Shown piece after piece: positions 52,376-64,000 of a stretch of DNA of 64,000 nucleotides. Numbering within the stretch: position 1 is the stretch's first letter; the number at the start of each line of letters is the position of its first letter. The position numbers and the translations under genes were made by a program. The notes beneath the pieces were generated by a model. It saw only the letters and a program-made list of their open reading frames with translations. It was not told where the DNA came from and did not search any database. This DNA comes from Prosapia bicincta (taxonomy: Eukaryota > Arthropoda > Insecta > Hemiptera > Cercopidae), in assembly GCA_036971475.1 (NCBI GenBank), contig JBAIZL010000001.1:96503850-96567849 (forward strand), read 5' to 3'.

Positions 52376-52541
52376 AATTTATAAACAATTACACCCATTG
52401 ATACAAATATTTACATAACCTTATGTACATTTCGCTAACATAGTTTATTTGTAATTTTTTTATAATCCTAACTGTGTTAGGAAAATGTACATAAAGGTTG
52501 TGTTAATACTTGTAGCAAGGGTTTGTAATTGTTTAATATTT
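52376..52541. repeat. Head-to-head inverted module 3' ends (GTACATAAGG family)
   Basis: Arms of about 66-70 bp (52376-52445 and 52471-52541) are imperfect reverse complements reading outward through ATGTACATAA(A)GG, TTGTG(T)TAA, AC(A)AATAT-like sequence and AATTGTTTA. The same downstream string follows the modules at 19090 and 20063. The right copy keeps only a CCTAAC-TGT-GTTAGG hairpin before GAAAATGTACAT, and the left a CTA-TGT-TAG hairpin before CGAAATGTACAT. The CTGANGA strands are missing. Confidence 0.75.
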
Positions 52542-52544
52542 GTA

Positions 52545-55500
52545 ATTGCACTCCAGCTCTACTGTTTTTTGTATGAAATGCTCCCCAATTACGGACCTCA
52601 ATTTATTTCATAAGTTAAATTAAATTAAATTATTTGTAGCATGAGTGTATAAGTTACAATTACGCTACTATGCTCTCTACTCCTTTTTATATCATTTCTC
52701 TAGGTAAGTTAAAAAAATAAACTTAATTATTTAAATTTAAACAGCATTTGAAGTTAACTTACAATATTGTTACTACGTGGTATAAATATGTTTAAGGCTA
52801 ATTATACTGAAATCTATATTGTAAAATTGTCAACACATGTAACAAATAAGAAGTTAACAAAAATATTTTCAAATATGTTGGAAATGTTCAAACAGTTTTG
52901 TTGCAGTAAATAATAATGACGAGGAAAAAAGATCTTTTTCCCAACTTACCAAATTAAAGTTTTTAAGAAATTACTATTATTATACAAAATTGATCAATAT
53001 TGTAACTAATTGAAGTATGAATTTCATTTTTCAATGATTATGCAATTATAAACATGTAATATTTTAAATAATTTTAAACTTTATGAAAATTGTTATATTA
53101 GTTTCGTAACATTATTCATTGTAGTTCCAATGAAACAAATTATAATAATGATATTTTTAAATATTTAAGTTATTAAACAATATCAGCCTTGATACATTTC
53201 TAGGACACTTGTTCAAACCCCACTCTGTAACGGATTTCCTCATTGTGGTAAACTGAGCTCTCCCACTGTGTCCGAGCGCCTACGTTAACCTCACTCTGGT
53301 CGGCTCTTGGCACAAAAAGGATAAAATTTTACCATACATTGTATTATTTTGAATAATTTATCTCTATTTTTAGCATCGCATAAAATGGTGAAAAAACTAA
53401 ATTTTCGATCGCATCTGATATATTTATAATACTATTCGCTTCTGCCATCCTTTACTTAAATATTTCAAGAACCAAAAGATTCTACCGTTGCTAATATTGT
53501 ATTTTTCCTGTCTATGCGGTTCGGATAATCTCCACTCTACATAACCTCCAATATACAATACGCTGGAGATTAGTCTAAGCGCGTCAACAGGACGAAACAC
53601 TGTAAGTCACTGAGGTGAAATATAGTTTGAGTAATGTTGGCGTCAAAAAAAAACAACAAAAAAAAACAGATTTCATAAAACCTGATGTATTTATAGAATA
53701 CATCGTTTCGGATTTTACCGTAAACCAAAAATGAAAAACAGTTTTAATAAGAAATATTAGATTTGGAAGATTTAGCTTAGTTTATGTTATTGTAAAGTTT
53801 TCACTAATCTACCTTTTTAGTCTGTAAATAAGAAGAAATACAAAACATCAAATTCCTTTGTAAGTGGTGGATGAAGGCCAAGTGACATTTTTTCAATTTA
53901 CTACCAAATGTAAACAGAATTAATTTAATATTTGTCTGTTTAATGTGTTTTTATTTATATCCTATCCAAACTCGAAGCTTCCTAGAGAATTAAGCACCAC
54001 GCATCTCGCAGTCACAGTGACAGGCTCTGACTATGCCTTCCTGTCACCTACTACGCCGTACTATTCATACTAAAAACTACAATTTTTTTAAAATATTACA
54101 TTACATTTAGGTAACTTTTGCTGACATTTTTGGATTCTACATATTATTCCATGGAAATAAAAGCCAAACGCAACGTAGTTATGTCGATATGTAATGGAAT
54201 ATCAATTTAATGTAATTTAATAAATATAAGAAATCGATATTTAATGACTGTTATGTTTTCTATCACCTTTATTAGTGACATAATTTATTTGTGTTTGACT
54301 TCTCTTTTTAAGTAATGATGTGTAGAATCAGAAAATGTCAGTAAATATCTCCTAAATGTTACAGTTTGAAAAAAAAATAGTTTTATAGATCAAGGCTTAG
54401 TATGTAATGCATCTTTGTCACGTAGTCATATAAGTCTGAATAAGATAATAAAAAAATTAACCTGAATTTTCTGGAAGCTCATTCCAGGAAATATGTTACA
54501 TCAAGCCTTTACATAAAAAGAGTTCCTGATATCCAACATAGGTTTTTCGCCAGGAAAAAAAACAAAAACAGTTCCTAAATTGATTTGTTAAAAAACAAAT
54601 ATCACGCCATTTCCCTCCAGGTTCTTGTGAATATTTCAGAGAATATCAGTGAAAGACAGACAACCAATCAAAATATATGCAGTTGATATTAACCAAAAAT
54701 TTATCTATCATTCTTCAAGCCACATTTGTGTTTAGAAAGAAGGGAGGGGAAGCAAAGAGAGAGGGAAAGAGAAGGAGGAGGGATAAATAGAGTGAGAGAA
54801 GGAAAGAGAGCGTGTATATATATTTCTATATATACTTGACAAAGTGTGTTGAGTCTTTATGGAGTAAATGTTAGCCTGACAAGTTATTATTGGCCGGATC
54901 TCTCTACAATATACAAATGCTGGACGTGATCATCTGCTTGTTACCTGGACATTCATCACATGGGACAACTCTAAGTGTAAAACCAACGTGGCGCAATACA
55001 AGCGGCAATACCGAGTGAATGGTTCAATGATGTCGTTGTTACCGTTATCTGTGATGTTATTCCTTACTTGTGTATTCTTGCGTGAAAACTGTAATATTTT
55101 ATTAAAATAAAATTCTATTTCAAAATTTGTTTGTTCCTACATTTAAAGGTCAATGCTATACAACGAGTATCAGGTACTCGTCGTATAGAAATTACCAAGT
55201 AAAATTCACGTTGATTTGTTTGTAGTATGATCGTGCAAAAATTGTAAACCTTTTGTTTTTAAAGTGAGCTTTAATTTGTCTAGCAAAATAAGAATCTTAA
55301 ACAAAGTGTACCAGTGGTAGACAAATGTTTGCTGGTTTAATTAAGTACATTTAAATCGCTATAAATTGTTGACAAATAGTTTCTTAAATTGGGTTTTTAA
55401 TTACAAAATTTGAAATACTCATTTTTGAAAATTCCATTCATTCCCTGTTTAAGTATTTTTCTTGTCTGGAGGTTCCGTCTTGCATTTCTCGCTAGTCTTA

Positions 55501-55700
55501 CAAACCTGTTTCACTTCACCGTACTTTCAATTAACCATTGAAAGAACGTTTTAGTTGGAGACTAAAATAATCCCCTACTTTGTCCTACGTATAATCTCAA
55601 GGCATACTTCACGCTTAGACGTAGCATTATTTGCACGCAAGCCAGTGCCAAGGAGGAAATACTACTTCGTCCATCAAGGGAGCGAGGTCGATTACCAGAA
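52545..55700. other. AT-rich DNA, no gene recognised
   Basis: Around 53206-53230 TTGTTCAAACCCCACT resembles a tRNA B box but no A box or fold supports it. Purine-rich (GA) sequence lies at about 54740-54810. A 27-codon frame at 55027-55110 is discussed under findings. Confidence 0.45.
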
Positions 55701-55705
55701 GCCTA

Positions 55706-55822
55706 GATTTGCACACTAAAACATCTGTATCAGACTTCATTCTCGATTTGCACACTAAAACATCTGTATCAGACTTCATTCTCGATTTGCACACTAAAAC
55801 ATCTGTATCAGACTTCATTCTC
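55706..55822. repeat. Three perfect 39-bp tandem copies
   Basis: Units start at 55706, 55745 and 55784, each running GATTTGCACACTAAAACATC through TTCATTCTC. The length is divisible by three, so the 13-residue string DLHTKTSVSDFIL repeats in one plus frame and a matching repeat appears in the minus frame. Identity is complete, so the amplification is recent. Confidence 0.95.
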
Positions 55823-55824
55823 AA

Positions 55825-56170
55825 GTGCTCAATTCTTTTCTTATAACTTCTTAACGTCTTAACTTCCTTGGATGTATTTATCCTAGATTTTTGTTCCCAA
55901 ATGATCCCAAAATACAGAATCCTCCTCAGGTTTTCCGCTAAAGAAGAGCTTGTTGAGAAATGAATTAGATTGGAAAAAGACTTCATTCTCTAAGACCTCC
56001 TCTCATTTAATTTATAACTCCTGGCAATCCTTATTCAAGCTGAAGATTCTTCTGGATATTAAATGTTACGTCATGGATTTCTGTTCCCAATTAATTTATC
56101 AGTACAAGAGAGCTCATTATCCTCCTCATTGCAGAATAGCTCTTTTCAGAAATCAAGTAGATTGCAAAAT
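55825..56170. repeat. Diverged tandem duplication, ~191-bp offset
   Basis: TTGTTCCCAAATGATC...CCTCCTCAGG...AAATGAATTAGATTGGAAAA (from about 55890) is echoed by CTGTTCCCAATTAATT...CCTCCTCATT...AAATCAAGTAGATTGCAAAA (from about 56081). Two CTTCATTCTC strings link it to the adjacent 39-bp repeat. Confidence 0.5.
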
Positions 56171-56184
56171 TAACCAATGACGTA

Positions 56185-56885
56185 AATTAAATTACGTCTT
56201 TCGGAACATGTAAAATATCCGCTCTACAGCAAAAAGTATTGAGAAAATATTATTGTATATGGTATCTGTTACATTTAGAAAAATAGGGATTACTAAAAAA
56301 CGATTACTGAAAACAGTTGTATAATTTGTTTGTATTTCCTCGCGCGTGTTTCTATTTGTGTGTGCAAGAATGCGTTTAGGGGTGGAGATATTCAGATAAA
56401 TTGAATCTCCGTTACACTCGAAATAGCAAACAAGACTGTCACTGCTTTGGAAAATTTATTTCTCAAATCAATATGCCTTGAATGAAGTAATCAAGAGTCG
56501 TCTCAGTGGAGCGGCTAGTGCGAGTAAAATATGTGAGACATTTCACTTTGGCTTCTGCCGCTCGTAGAAGTGAGCGTCATTATAGCGAATCTTTACAATA
56601 ATGATTTTACTCGAGGGAAAGTTTTCGTTTGTAGTAGCAGTAAAATGTAAGGAAATATTCTCCGTTCACATTGCCGTGTCGAATCGAGCCAAGCGGAAAA
56701 CTGAGGGGGTTAACTGAGGAGATCGGATTGGAGTGATTTCAATCACATTTTTTTCGGATTAGGGAAGAATTTTACTTAGACAATGGAACGGTATTTCAGT
56801 ATCGAGTTATGCGTAAAGTTTTACTTTATAAAACCATTATATTTATTATCAGAGATAGATTTTCAAGCTGCATAAAAGTAAGTTT
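56185..56885. other. No gene seen
   Basis: Nothing recognised. Confidence 0.5.
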
Positions 56886-56889
56886 AATA

Positions 56890-57660
56890 AGAAACAAGTA
56901 ATATAAAAACCCGTATTTTAAAGTCAACTCCTACTTAAGTCAAAAAGAAAAATTTCATTTTAATTTCTTTTTATTTTATAATTACAAATAATATAAATAT
57001 GTGTATACATATAACAGAATAATAATATTAAGTGATAAAATAGAAAGGGAATTTCATTGAAATTTTCCGGTTTTTTTTCTATGTATGGTATTGAACTATT
57101 ATTTTTCTTTCTTACTATTTATATGCTTTCCTTTATCGTCGCTTGTATTTTGTTGTACTTTCTTTTCGCTTTCCTTTTGCATTGTCCTTTTGTAAAGCAA
57201 TGTTCGATACCCTTAATCCAGTTTGTTTACTTTATTTTTTTCATTCATTTTTAATCTCAGGACATTATATATGATATTGTGTGATAAGCATGGCAACATT
57301 GTAAGGTTGTACAATGGAGGTTTTGACGACAACCAGATGGGGAAAAATAAAAATCCATACACATCTTTGAGAAGTACATTACTAGCTATGGGAAGTTGGC
57401 TCGGTGCCAAAGCGCTAGACTTCGAACATGAAGATACTAAGTTCGAATCCGCCTTAGACCCACCAACTTTTATAATTTAGTTATTAGATACATATTGAAA
57501 AAAATAGCATTATCATCAATTACCATCAACTATAGCTTAAAATAAATGTATTTGAACTTGATTAGATGAATAGAAACGTATTTTATTAACCATTGAAAAT
57601 TTGTGCAAGGTATATATCAGGAGAGTGTGAGCTAATAGAAGGAATTGAATAACAAGCCAT
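56890..57660 (+). repeat. Long dispersed repeat, copy 2 (fuller copy)
   Basis: Same ordered landmarks as 2585-3265. It retains about 130 bp missing from copy 1, including a tRNA-like segment, and ends with CAGGAGAGTGTGAGCTAATAG. A 65-codon hydrophobic frame at 57057-57254 corresponds in position to the 100-codon frame of copy 1, but the two are disrupted differently, so conserved coding is not supported. I cannot assign a class; a tRNA-containing composite repeat is the best description. Confidence 0.75.
57393..57469 (+). other. tRNA-like segment within the dispersed repeat
   Basis: This 77-nt segment has a perfect 7-bp acceptor-like pair AAGTTGG/CCAACTT, an A-box-like TGGCTCGGTGC (from about 57397) and an exact B-box match GTTCGAATCC (57441-57450). 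The anticodon and T arms do not fold well, so it is not a functional tRNA. It is most likely a tRNA-derived pol III promoter of a SINE or a tRNA pseudogene. Copy 1 keeps only the later part (GCTAGACTTCGAAC...CCGAATCCG near 3000-3045). Confidence 0.5.
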
Positions 57661-57669
57661 GTAAATAAA

Positions 57670-58770
57670 ATAATTAAGGATAGAATTTGTAACAATCCTT
57701 GGAAGTAAAACCGAGCAAATATGTTAATTTAAAACTACCAATAACATTTTGTGATATCATGCATAGGTAAAACTACACAGAACTAATCAGAAGAGATAAT
57801 CGAGCAGTGTGATAAGCTAGGCTTTTATACTAGTCCCGACTGGTTCTGAATCTGAAATGCGGTTGAAGCCGTAAGTTCTGATTGGAGCTCAGTCCGTACC
57901 TTACCAGTAAGGCTATCAAGCTTTTAGATACTGGTACCACAAATAGTGACACTAAGATCTCTCCCTGAGAAGCCTTCAGAATGCCATGAATTTGTGTCTG
58001 GATTTGTTGGAGTAGTGTATTAAATGCTGAACAGCAGCCACTTCAAAATCCTACCTTTGTGTTTTATGATCCTCATTTTATCTGTTTCACTATGTTTTTG
58101 GATACGGAGTAGGTACCCTCACTTCTCGCTTGAAGAGGGCGTGCTATGATTAGTTCGGATATAAAATATGTATTAGAATTTACATACGGAAAAAAACAGT
58201 TTTTTTTCTTTATGAATATCAATCATGTATTACTCGACAGTTGTACAGTTCGTTAAAATAAGTAGCGTAATTCGCTCACAGATGAAAGCAGTTAGGTTCT
58301 AGTCTCAATAAAAAACGTTTTCCCTCCGTTAAAAAAATCGCGTGCGAGAAAGCGTAATAAACAAAGCTATATAAATGTATCTTGAAACTCATAAATCCTA
58401 GTATCGTTTTTAAACCACCACCAACCCCTAAAATATTTCAAACTTAGCAGAGCTTTTTTGTATTTTAACCAGTGCGAAACGTAACAAATGTGTTTAGCGT
58501 GCTGCCAGAGGAAGAGGCGGTATCTGACGCAGATTACAAGTTAAAGTGTTAACAATGACAACTGTCACGGAAACGAAGCATGCAAACACGCCACCGCCTA
58601 CTGCCTTCCGTTTCTTACTGCTAATACAGTTTTGCCTCGCTATTTTTATCTTTTCTTTAATAAAATGTTCTAATATTAGAGTTACACACATAGACGATAT
58701 AAAGAACGTTTTACGGTCATTCTAGTATTTATTTATAGAAATATTCTACATTTGTAAAAATCCTTGTCTA
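57670..58770. other. No gene seen
   Basis: A 65-codon minus frame at 58494-58691 has no recognisable domain. Confidence 0.5.
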
Positions 58771-58773
58771 CAT

Positions 58774-58795
58774 CAGTGATTCTCAAACTGTGGCC
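58774..58795 (+). mobile_element. hAT-like terminal inverted repeat, one end
   Basis: CAGTGATTCTCAAACTGTGG closely resembles the CAGTGNTTCTCAAACT start of many hAT elements. The matching far end and an 8-bp duplication were not found, so the element is truncated or this is a chance match. Confidence 0.4.
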
Positions 58796-58799
58796 TAAA

Positions 58800-59925
58800 C
58801 AGCGCGTTAGGCTATCGACAAACCATTTATTACAGTGTATATTCCTATAGTCAACATTTTAAAGGTAACAGAGTACTAGAACATCTTTCCTTACTTATTT
58901 TAATTTATTGTAAATTTTTTTTTACTGTGCGTTGTTTAAAAGTAATTATATATTCAATTCTACTTTACACTTGTGTAAAGATCTAAGAATTCATGATGTG
59001 TTTCCATGTTTTTTCCGAGACTTAAATTTCAATTTTTTTTAAAATTGTGTAAGTGGTCGTGTGTTTGAGTATTCACGCATGCGAGTTTGTGTGTACTGAA
59101 TATTTAATAACATATTACTATCTTATGTGAACTTTTTAGATCAGGATCCTAAAAGAAAGTTTGAAAAATTAATACTTTACAAACTAATATGATATCCAAG
59201 ATTTATTTGTATCAAGTGCTAGTTAAAAAAATTAAATACTTTATATACATTTCAAAACGATTAGTGATTGAGTAAAACAAGTAAATACAGTAGTAACAAG
59301 AAATTAAAAATTTACACACTGGTAAATTAAATTTTGGTTTGATACATAAGATACGGTTCAGGTTAGGTTACAGGTATGTTAACATACGATATAAAACATC
59401 ATAGTGTTAACAACATTGAATACTCTGGGACTATATTGAAAGTGAATAAATTTACTTGTAACACTAAATCAGAGTATCATATTGTATGACGGTCGAGTCA
59501 TAAAAAATAAAGGAAATAACCCAATACATGTTGACATCTATCGAGGCCCTATCGCCTTTTCTCCATCTTTCCGTAATCTTTCTCTTCTTTTCTAATTCCG
59601 TTATTCCCGCACTTATCCATTTTTCTTATGGGAAGGTCTTTCTTTCCTTCTTTGGAGATTGTTGGTACCAATTTTCATAGTCTGTGCAGTGACATTTTTT
59701 ATCCAAGGCCTTAACATTTCATTTGTTTCTGTCCTAATATCATAGTCATAAAAAGTAACTCTCTTCATACTATTGACATGACAAGAAATAGAGGGTTGAT
59801 CTGTCATTCTTGGAACATCCAAAGAAGGTAGCTCGGTGATAACTACACTTCAACATCAAAATAATACATTACCTTTAACCTTACCTAATCATTTTCCCTG
59901 CCCGAGTGATCTGGCTAATGAATAT
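58800..59925. other. AT-rich DNA, no gene seen
   Basis: A 69-codon minus frame at 59613-59822 has no recognisable domain. Confidence 0.5.
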
Positions 59926-60020
59926 GTGCACAGAAATTCTTCAGGGCTACTGGGAAGCTAAACTCGGGATTTTAGATTAATAGTCAGGTGCTCTACCCAT
60001 TAGACCGCTTACCCAGTGTT
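59895..60020 (-). repeat. tRNA-derived SINE remnant
   Basis: On the minus strand GCGGTCTAATGGGTAGAGCACC matches a tRNA D-arm/A-box region. CTGACTATTAATC follows in the anticodon-arm position, then AATCCCGAGTTTAGCTTCCC, a degraded B box (GGTTCGANTCC expected). The following CCAGATCACTCGGGCAGG is not tRNA-like and would be the SINE body. The decayed T arm excludes a functional tRNA. Confidence 0.5.
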
Positions 60021-60024
60021 AGAC

Positions 60025-61330
60025 ATTTATATTGCCGATTATATATCCGCTTTTATATTAACATTTCTATAGTCTATTCTAAATTATACACGTTGAAGAA
60101 AATATTTATAACAGTTTGTGTAAACCTTATTTCAGGCCCTCAGCTCGTCATGAAGCGAGAGACTGGAGTAATGCAGATAATTTATTTCGGTTGTCGTTAA
60201 CGTACTTTGGAAAGCTTCTGTTAGATAGTATTTCCATAAATGTTCAGTAATTACATAACCTATTATAATACTGAACAAACGAATATTTCCTAATTTCATC
60301 ATGATTTATTCTACATAGGTAGCCGAACTTATATTTGTTCTTACGAATATTTGTATTCGTTCATTAAAAGATTAAAGTTATTTAAATATAAAATAGAGAA
60401 AGATAAAATGCCTCAATTAGCATTAATACAGTTTAACAAAAATATATGTTCAAACTAATGTTGAAATTTAAAAAATTTAAAATTATTATCATGAGTTGTT
60501 AGATTTTGCGTTACATTGGGAATGAAGACAAGATACATACATGTTAATCATAGACTCAAGTAAAAAATGAAACGATATTTGTCTTACACTGAAAACTAGG
60601 CTGTAGCATGAGCCCTGATGACTTAAAAGAATCTTGTAATTGGGTTAAAACCATGTGATAATGGATAAGAACTTATTTTATTACTACATGCTACTATCGT
60701 ATTTACAAATTTTAAAACATTAATTTACAGTAAGACTTGTCAACATACAAACCTAATTCTATGTTTTTCATTTTCACATATTTAGGTAAGTTACCTAAAA
60801 AACGCTAACCATAAATATTTGTTAAACGTTTTTAAAATAAGACGTACTCATATGTAGAAAACCCTATTGAATATGTATTTACAAAACAGAACAATATCTT
60901 ACACTAAAATGAATTATACCTGCTGTACATCATGCATACAGTGTCCAGATAGGTTAGGTGTAGTTTTACAAAAATATAACTTTACCAACGGAAAATTTGA
61001 ACTCGGTAAAGGTTGAACTGAGCACAACACGGTATAAGTTTACTGCATAAATTCAAAGTTTCTTAAAGCACAGCACAATATTACACATTACATTAGCTTA
61101 AATATTAAAGCTACAATAAAATGTACCTATAGACTATAAGTTTATTAACGTTCTATTTACTACTGATTTTGTAATTAAAAAATGCAAAATAACATTTAAT
61201 AACTTAAGCGTGTCAAGTACGTTCTTGGATAGTCCTACGCATGATATTGAAAGAACGAGATCACTAGATAAATGCGCCTGTTGATTGCTTTTTCAAAGGA
61301 TGCTTCATTTTCCTTTTTTTTTAAACAAAA
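60025..61330. other. AT-rich DNA, no gene seen
   Basis: Nothing recognised apart from a 70-codon plus frame at 59988-60200 without a domain. Confidence 0.5.
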
Positions 61331-61339
61331 CATGTCCTA

Positions 61340-62616
61340 ATCATGGGCGGAGTTAAGGGGGGGGGGGGAGCAAGGACAGACATTACACACGGTCGAACAG
61401 GGATCACAGTCAAAACATTCCTAGGCAGATTACCGTCAACCCTCAAAGGCTCGAGGTTGAATTGGGCCCATGGTCAGTCGGGTAACATTAGTTTTGTTAA
61501 TTGCTCAGACATTCATTTTATTGTACGATAGAATTGAAAACTGAAACATAATGGAAGCAAATAAATATAATAAAACTTTACTAAAACATAAAGAAATATA
61601 ATGCTCATTAAAAATACTGTACTTTCATCGTTTAATTATTATTTAAACTTATGAATAATCCTACTAATAACGTAGGGGTCGCCAGGTCAAACAATCATTC
61701 CATTACGTGTCCGTTTTTGTTATCTGTAACGGTGACATGCTGAACCGTTCCAATGGCCCACTGGCAATGGTGTGGCCAAGAGGTTTTATTATTTTGTATA
61801 CATATAACATAAAATATTATTACACGGATGATTTATAGTGATAGAAAAAGGAAATGTTTCAATCGTCTAAAATAGCTGTTTGACCACCATCTGACCGTAA
61901 CCAAACATATATTGTAGATGTTTGAATGTATTTAAAGCTAAGGTGGATGCAAGCATTCCATTTTGTAGGTTATTATTATAGAGGTATGGACCCAATTTGA
62001 CACTACCTCCGATCGGCCATGGGACCAATTGGACATCACCCCAGACATTGCCCCTCAAATTTCTTGAACAGATGTGTTATTTCTTTATAATCAATAGCTT
62101 ACAATGACCTCATTAAAATACATAAAAATTGTAATACTGCTGACAAGAAATGTAATCGCCTCTGTCAGTTTTAATTTTGATCGTATGCGAGCTATTTTCT
62201 AACTATGACTTTGTAAGTTAATCTTACAAGTCATGATGTTCCAAATGAAAATTTAGGTATTTTTCAGACGAAGTTTGGTATTCAACGTTATGTTCCTCAT
62301 GAAAAGGAAATCAGGTATATTTTTGGACTTGTAACTTTTCAAAACTCGACAAAAATTTAAAAAATTGTATTTTTCAAAGCTTTAAGTCTAAAAGTTTCCG
62401 ATTTGCATTATATGAGTAACATACCATTGAATACCATACTATAACTTGAAAATAAAAAAAGTAGTTTAAAACAGGTACCTTATGTTGTAAGATTTTGGAT
62501 GTGGATTTAACGTCGACAACCTTTTAAATGTCCTCAATGTTTTGGGGGGGGGGCCATTTTATAACCTAAGGACAATCTTGTGCCCCCCAAAACAAAACTT
62601 GTAACTCCACCCATAG
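61340..62616. mobile_element. Candidate 1.27-kb element with TIR-like ends
   Basis: Left ATGGGCGGAGTTA (61343-61355) and right TAACTCCACCCAT (62602-62614) are inverted with one difference. Each is near a G-run (G12 at about 61360) or C/G-run (CCCCCC near 62583, G10 near 62543). TCCTA flanks both sides (61335-61339 and 62617-62621), a possible 5-bp duplication. Inside, AATTGGGCCCATGGTCAGTCGG (about 61460) and CCGATCGGCCATGGGACCAATT (about 62008) are a second inverted pair. No transposase is visible. The class is unknown. Confidence 0.45.
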
Positions 62617-62619
62617 TCC

Positions 62620-63035
62620 TATCTAGATACTCTGTATCTATATTTTACAATAACTACAAAAACATGTAGTTTTATAGTAATTCGCTAAGAATTGCTTGGT
62701 AAAAGGCTGTGTTTTTACAAGGTTATGTTTCCAAGGTCATAATTAACCACGTTTGAATCATTATGCTTACAGATATTTAAAATCACTGGTTTATTGTAAA
62801 ATGTATGTTTGAGAAAGGAAAGGAAAGGACTGAATAAATTCAAACTTTGACAAAATTGACTACTACAATATAGGTATATTGTACAATATTTTTATCCTAC
62901 AATCTGTTTATATTACCGATTAAAGATAACTCATTAATTAGTTTCTATAAATATATTTTTATTTTACGAAGTAACTGACCGAAATGAGAAGTTTGGTTAA
63001 AGTTCTAACCGAGCGTTTAATAAATTATACATTTT
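62620..63035. other. AT-rich DNA, no gene seen
   Basis: Nothing recognised. Confidence 0.5.
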
Positions 63036-63039
63036 AACT

Positions 63040-63560
63040 AGTTAAACTATATATTAACTCTAACTACTCTGTAAATTAACTCTAATGACAGACTGCTAAA
63101 TTAAACTATTACAGAACAATTGCTACAGAATATGTAACTATTTTTTAAAATTAACTTTAATTACAGACTGTTAAATTAAACTATTACAAAATAACTGCTA
63201 CAGAATATTAACTTTTTTTAAAATTAACTTTAATTACAGACTGCTAAATTAAACTGTTACAGAATAAGTAACTATTCTGTAATTTAACTCTGACAGATTG
63301 CTAAATTAGACTATTACATAACAATAGCTAAAGAATAAGTAACTATTTTGTAAAGTAAATCCAATGACAGATTGCTAAATTAATGTACTACAGAATAACT
63401 GCTTCAGAATAAGTAACAATTTCATAATTAACTCCAATTACAGACCCCTATATTAAACTATTACAGAGTAAGTAACTATGCTGCAAACTCTAACTACAGA
63501 CTGCTAATTTAACTATAATAGAATAACTGCTACAGAATCAGTAACTATTTTGTAAATTAA
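63040..63560. repeat. Degenerate tandem repeat with 74- and 57-bp units
   Basis: ACAGA(C/T)TGCTAAATTAAACT anchors recur at about 63091, 63166, 63239, 63296, 63370, 63443 and 63499. The spacings are 75, 73, 57, 74, 73 and 56, so the long unit and a short unit lacking about 17 bp (the ACTGCTACAGAATA part) occur in a long-long-short pattern, twice. Confidence 0.8.
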
Positions 63561-64000
63561 GTATAACCATATACTTCTATATTAAATTAATGATGATAAA
63601 CAGCGAATCATACATACTGTGAACTAAGTGTCGTAAAAATAATAATAATATAACTTAACTGAGGTTAAAATATAAGAATAACAAAAATATTTTCCATATT
63701 ATTGAACAAATCACTAAAGTTGAAATCATCATAATTAAATATTAATAGAAGTTATACCATTATCGACCAGTTGAAATGACTTTACTGTCTTTCGTATTTT
63801 TTAACTTAATTTACTCGGATGATTATATTTTTACTTGTGCAGATCGTTATTCATGAAAGTAACAGGCTAAACGACAAAATGCAGTAGAGTAGAGCTGACG
63901 ATCTGTTGTTTAATGGAAGAATTAATTAGGCCAAATAAGGGATAAAAATCCTTCATTTTCTATTTTACAAAAACATATACGTTACAGTTTTCCTCGACTT

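Noticed and set aside
53206..53330. B-box-like TTGTTCAAACCCC
   Set aside because: No A box and no tRNA fold in the preceding 60 bases.
60613..60655. CTGATGACTTAAAAG...TTAAAACC
   Set aside because: CTGATGA is present but no stem II hairpin and no GAAA follow.

Overview
This window is AT-rich, gene-poor, repeat-dense nuclear DNA of a eukaryote. Long (AT)n, (AC)n and (CT)n microsatellites, remnants of class II transposons, tRNA-like repeat heads and a complex satellite all point to a large animal genome. An arthropod, most likely an insect, is my best guess, but no conserved host gene is present to place it. I found no intact protein-coding gene, no rRNA and no clean tRNA. Every open frame longer than 100 codons is satellite, microsatellite or repeat sequence read through.

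Layout. 0-8.9 kb: AT-rich DNA with microsatellites, hammerhead-like modules and one copy of a long dispersed repeat. 8.96-12.76 kb: a compositionally distinct block with TG...CA ends sitting inside a (CA)n tract, perhaps a solo-LTR-like insertion. 14.9-15.5 kb: a ~122-bp minisatellite. 18.9-20.15 kb: a small module with a TATA-like box, then a tandem and inverted array of modules. 22.4-22.9 and 28.1-28.7 kb: degenerate minisatellites. 25.3-31.6 kb: a repeat cluster with inverted modules and a 1.88-kb TIR transposon (29050-30929) carrying a decayed reading frame. 38.58-39.29 kb: a PIF/Harbinger-type element with a TTA target-site duplication and a transposase N-terminal remnant. 39.9-42.77 kb: a satellite built as 35 > 105 > 210/420 bp. 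51.2-52.5 kb: two more inverted module pairs. 55.7 kb: a 39-bp triplication. 56.9-57.7 kb: the second copy of the long dispersed repeat, with a tRNA-like segment. 61.3-62.6 kb: an element with TIR-like ends. 63.05-63.56 kb: a degenerate ~74-bp tandem repeat.

The most interesting signal is a recurrent small RNA-like module: stem I / CTGANGA / one extra T / stem II hairpin / GAAA / a short palindrome / H / stem I'. It often has AATAAA 10-20 bases downstream. It occurs in several unrelated-looking sequence families and on both strands. In several copies the flanks complete stem I, and the stem III segment is self-complementary (ATGTACAT, AAGCTT). This matches a small type-I hammerhead ribozyme that would need to dimerise, as described for variants associated with Penelope-like retroelements. 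Several copies lie head to head as long inverted repeats with their 3' ends outward, commonly abutting (AT)n.
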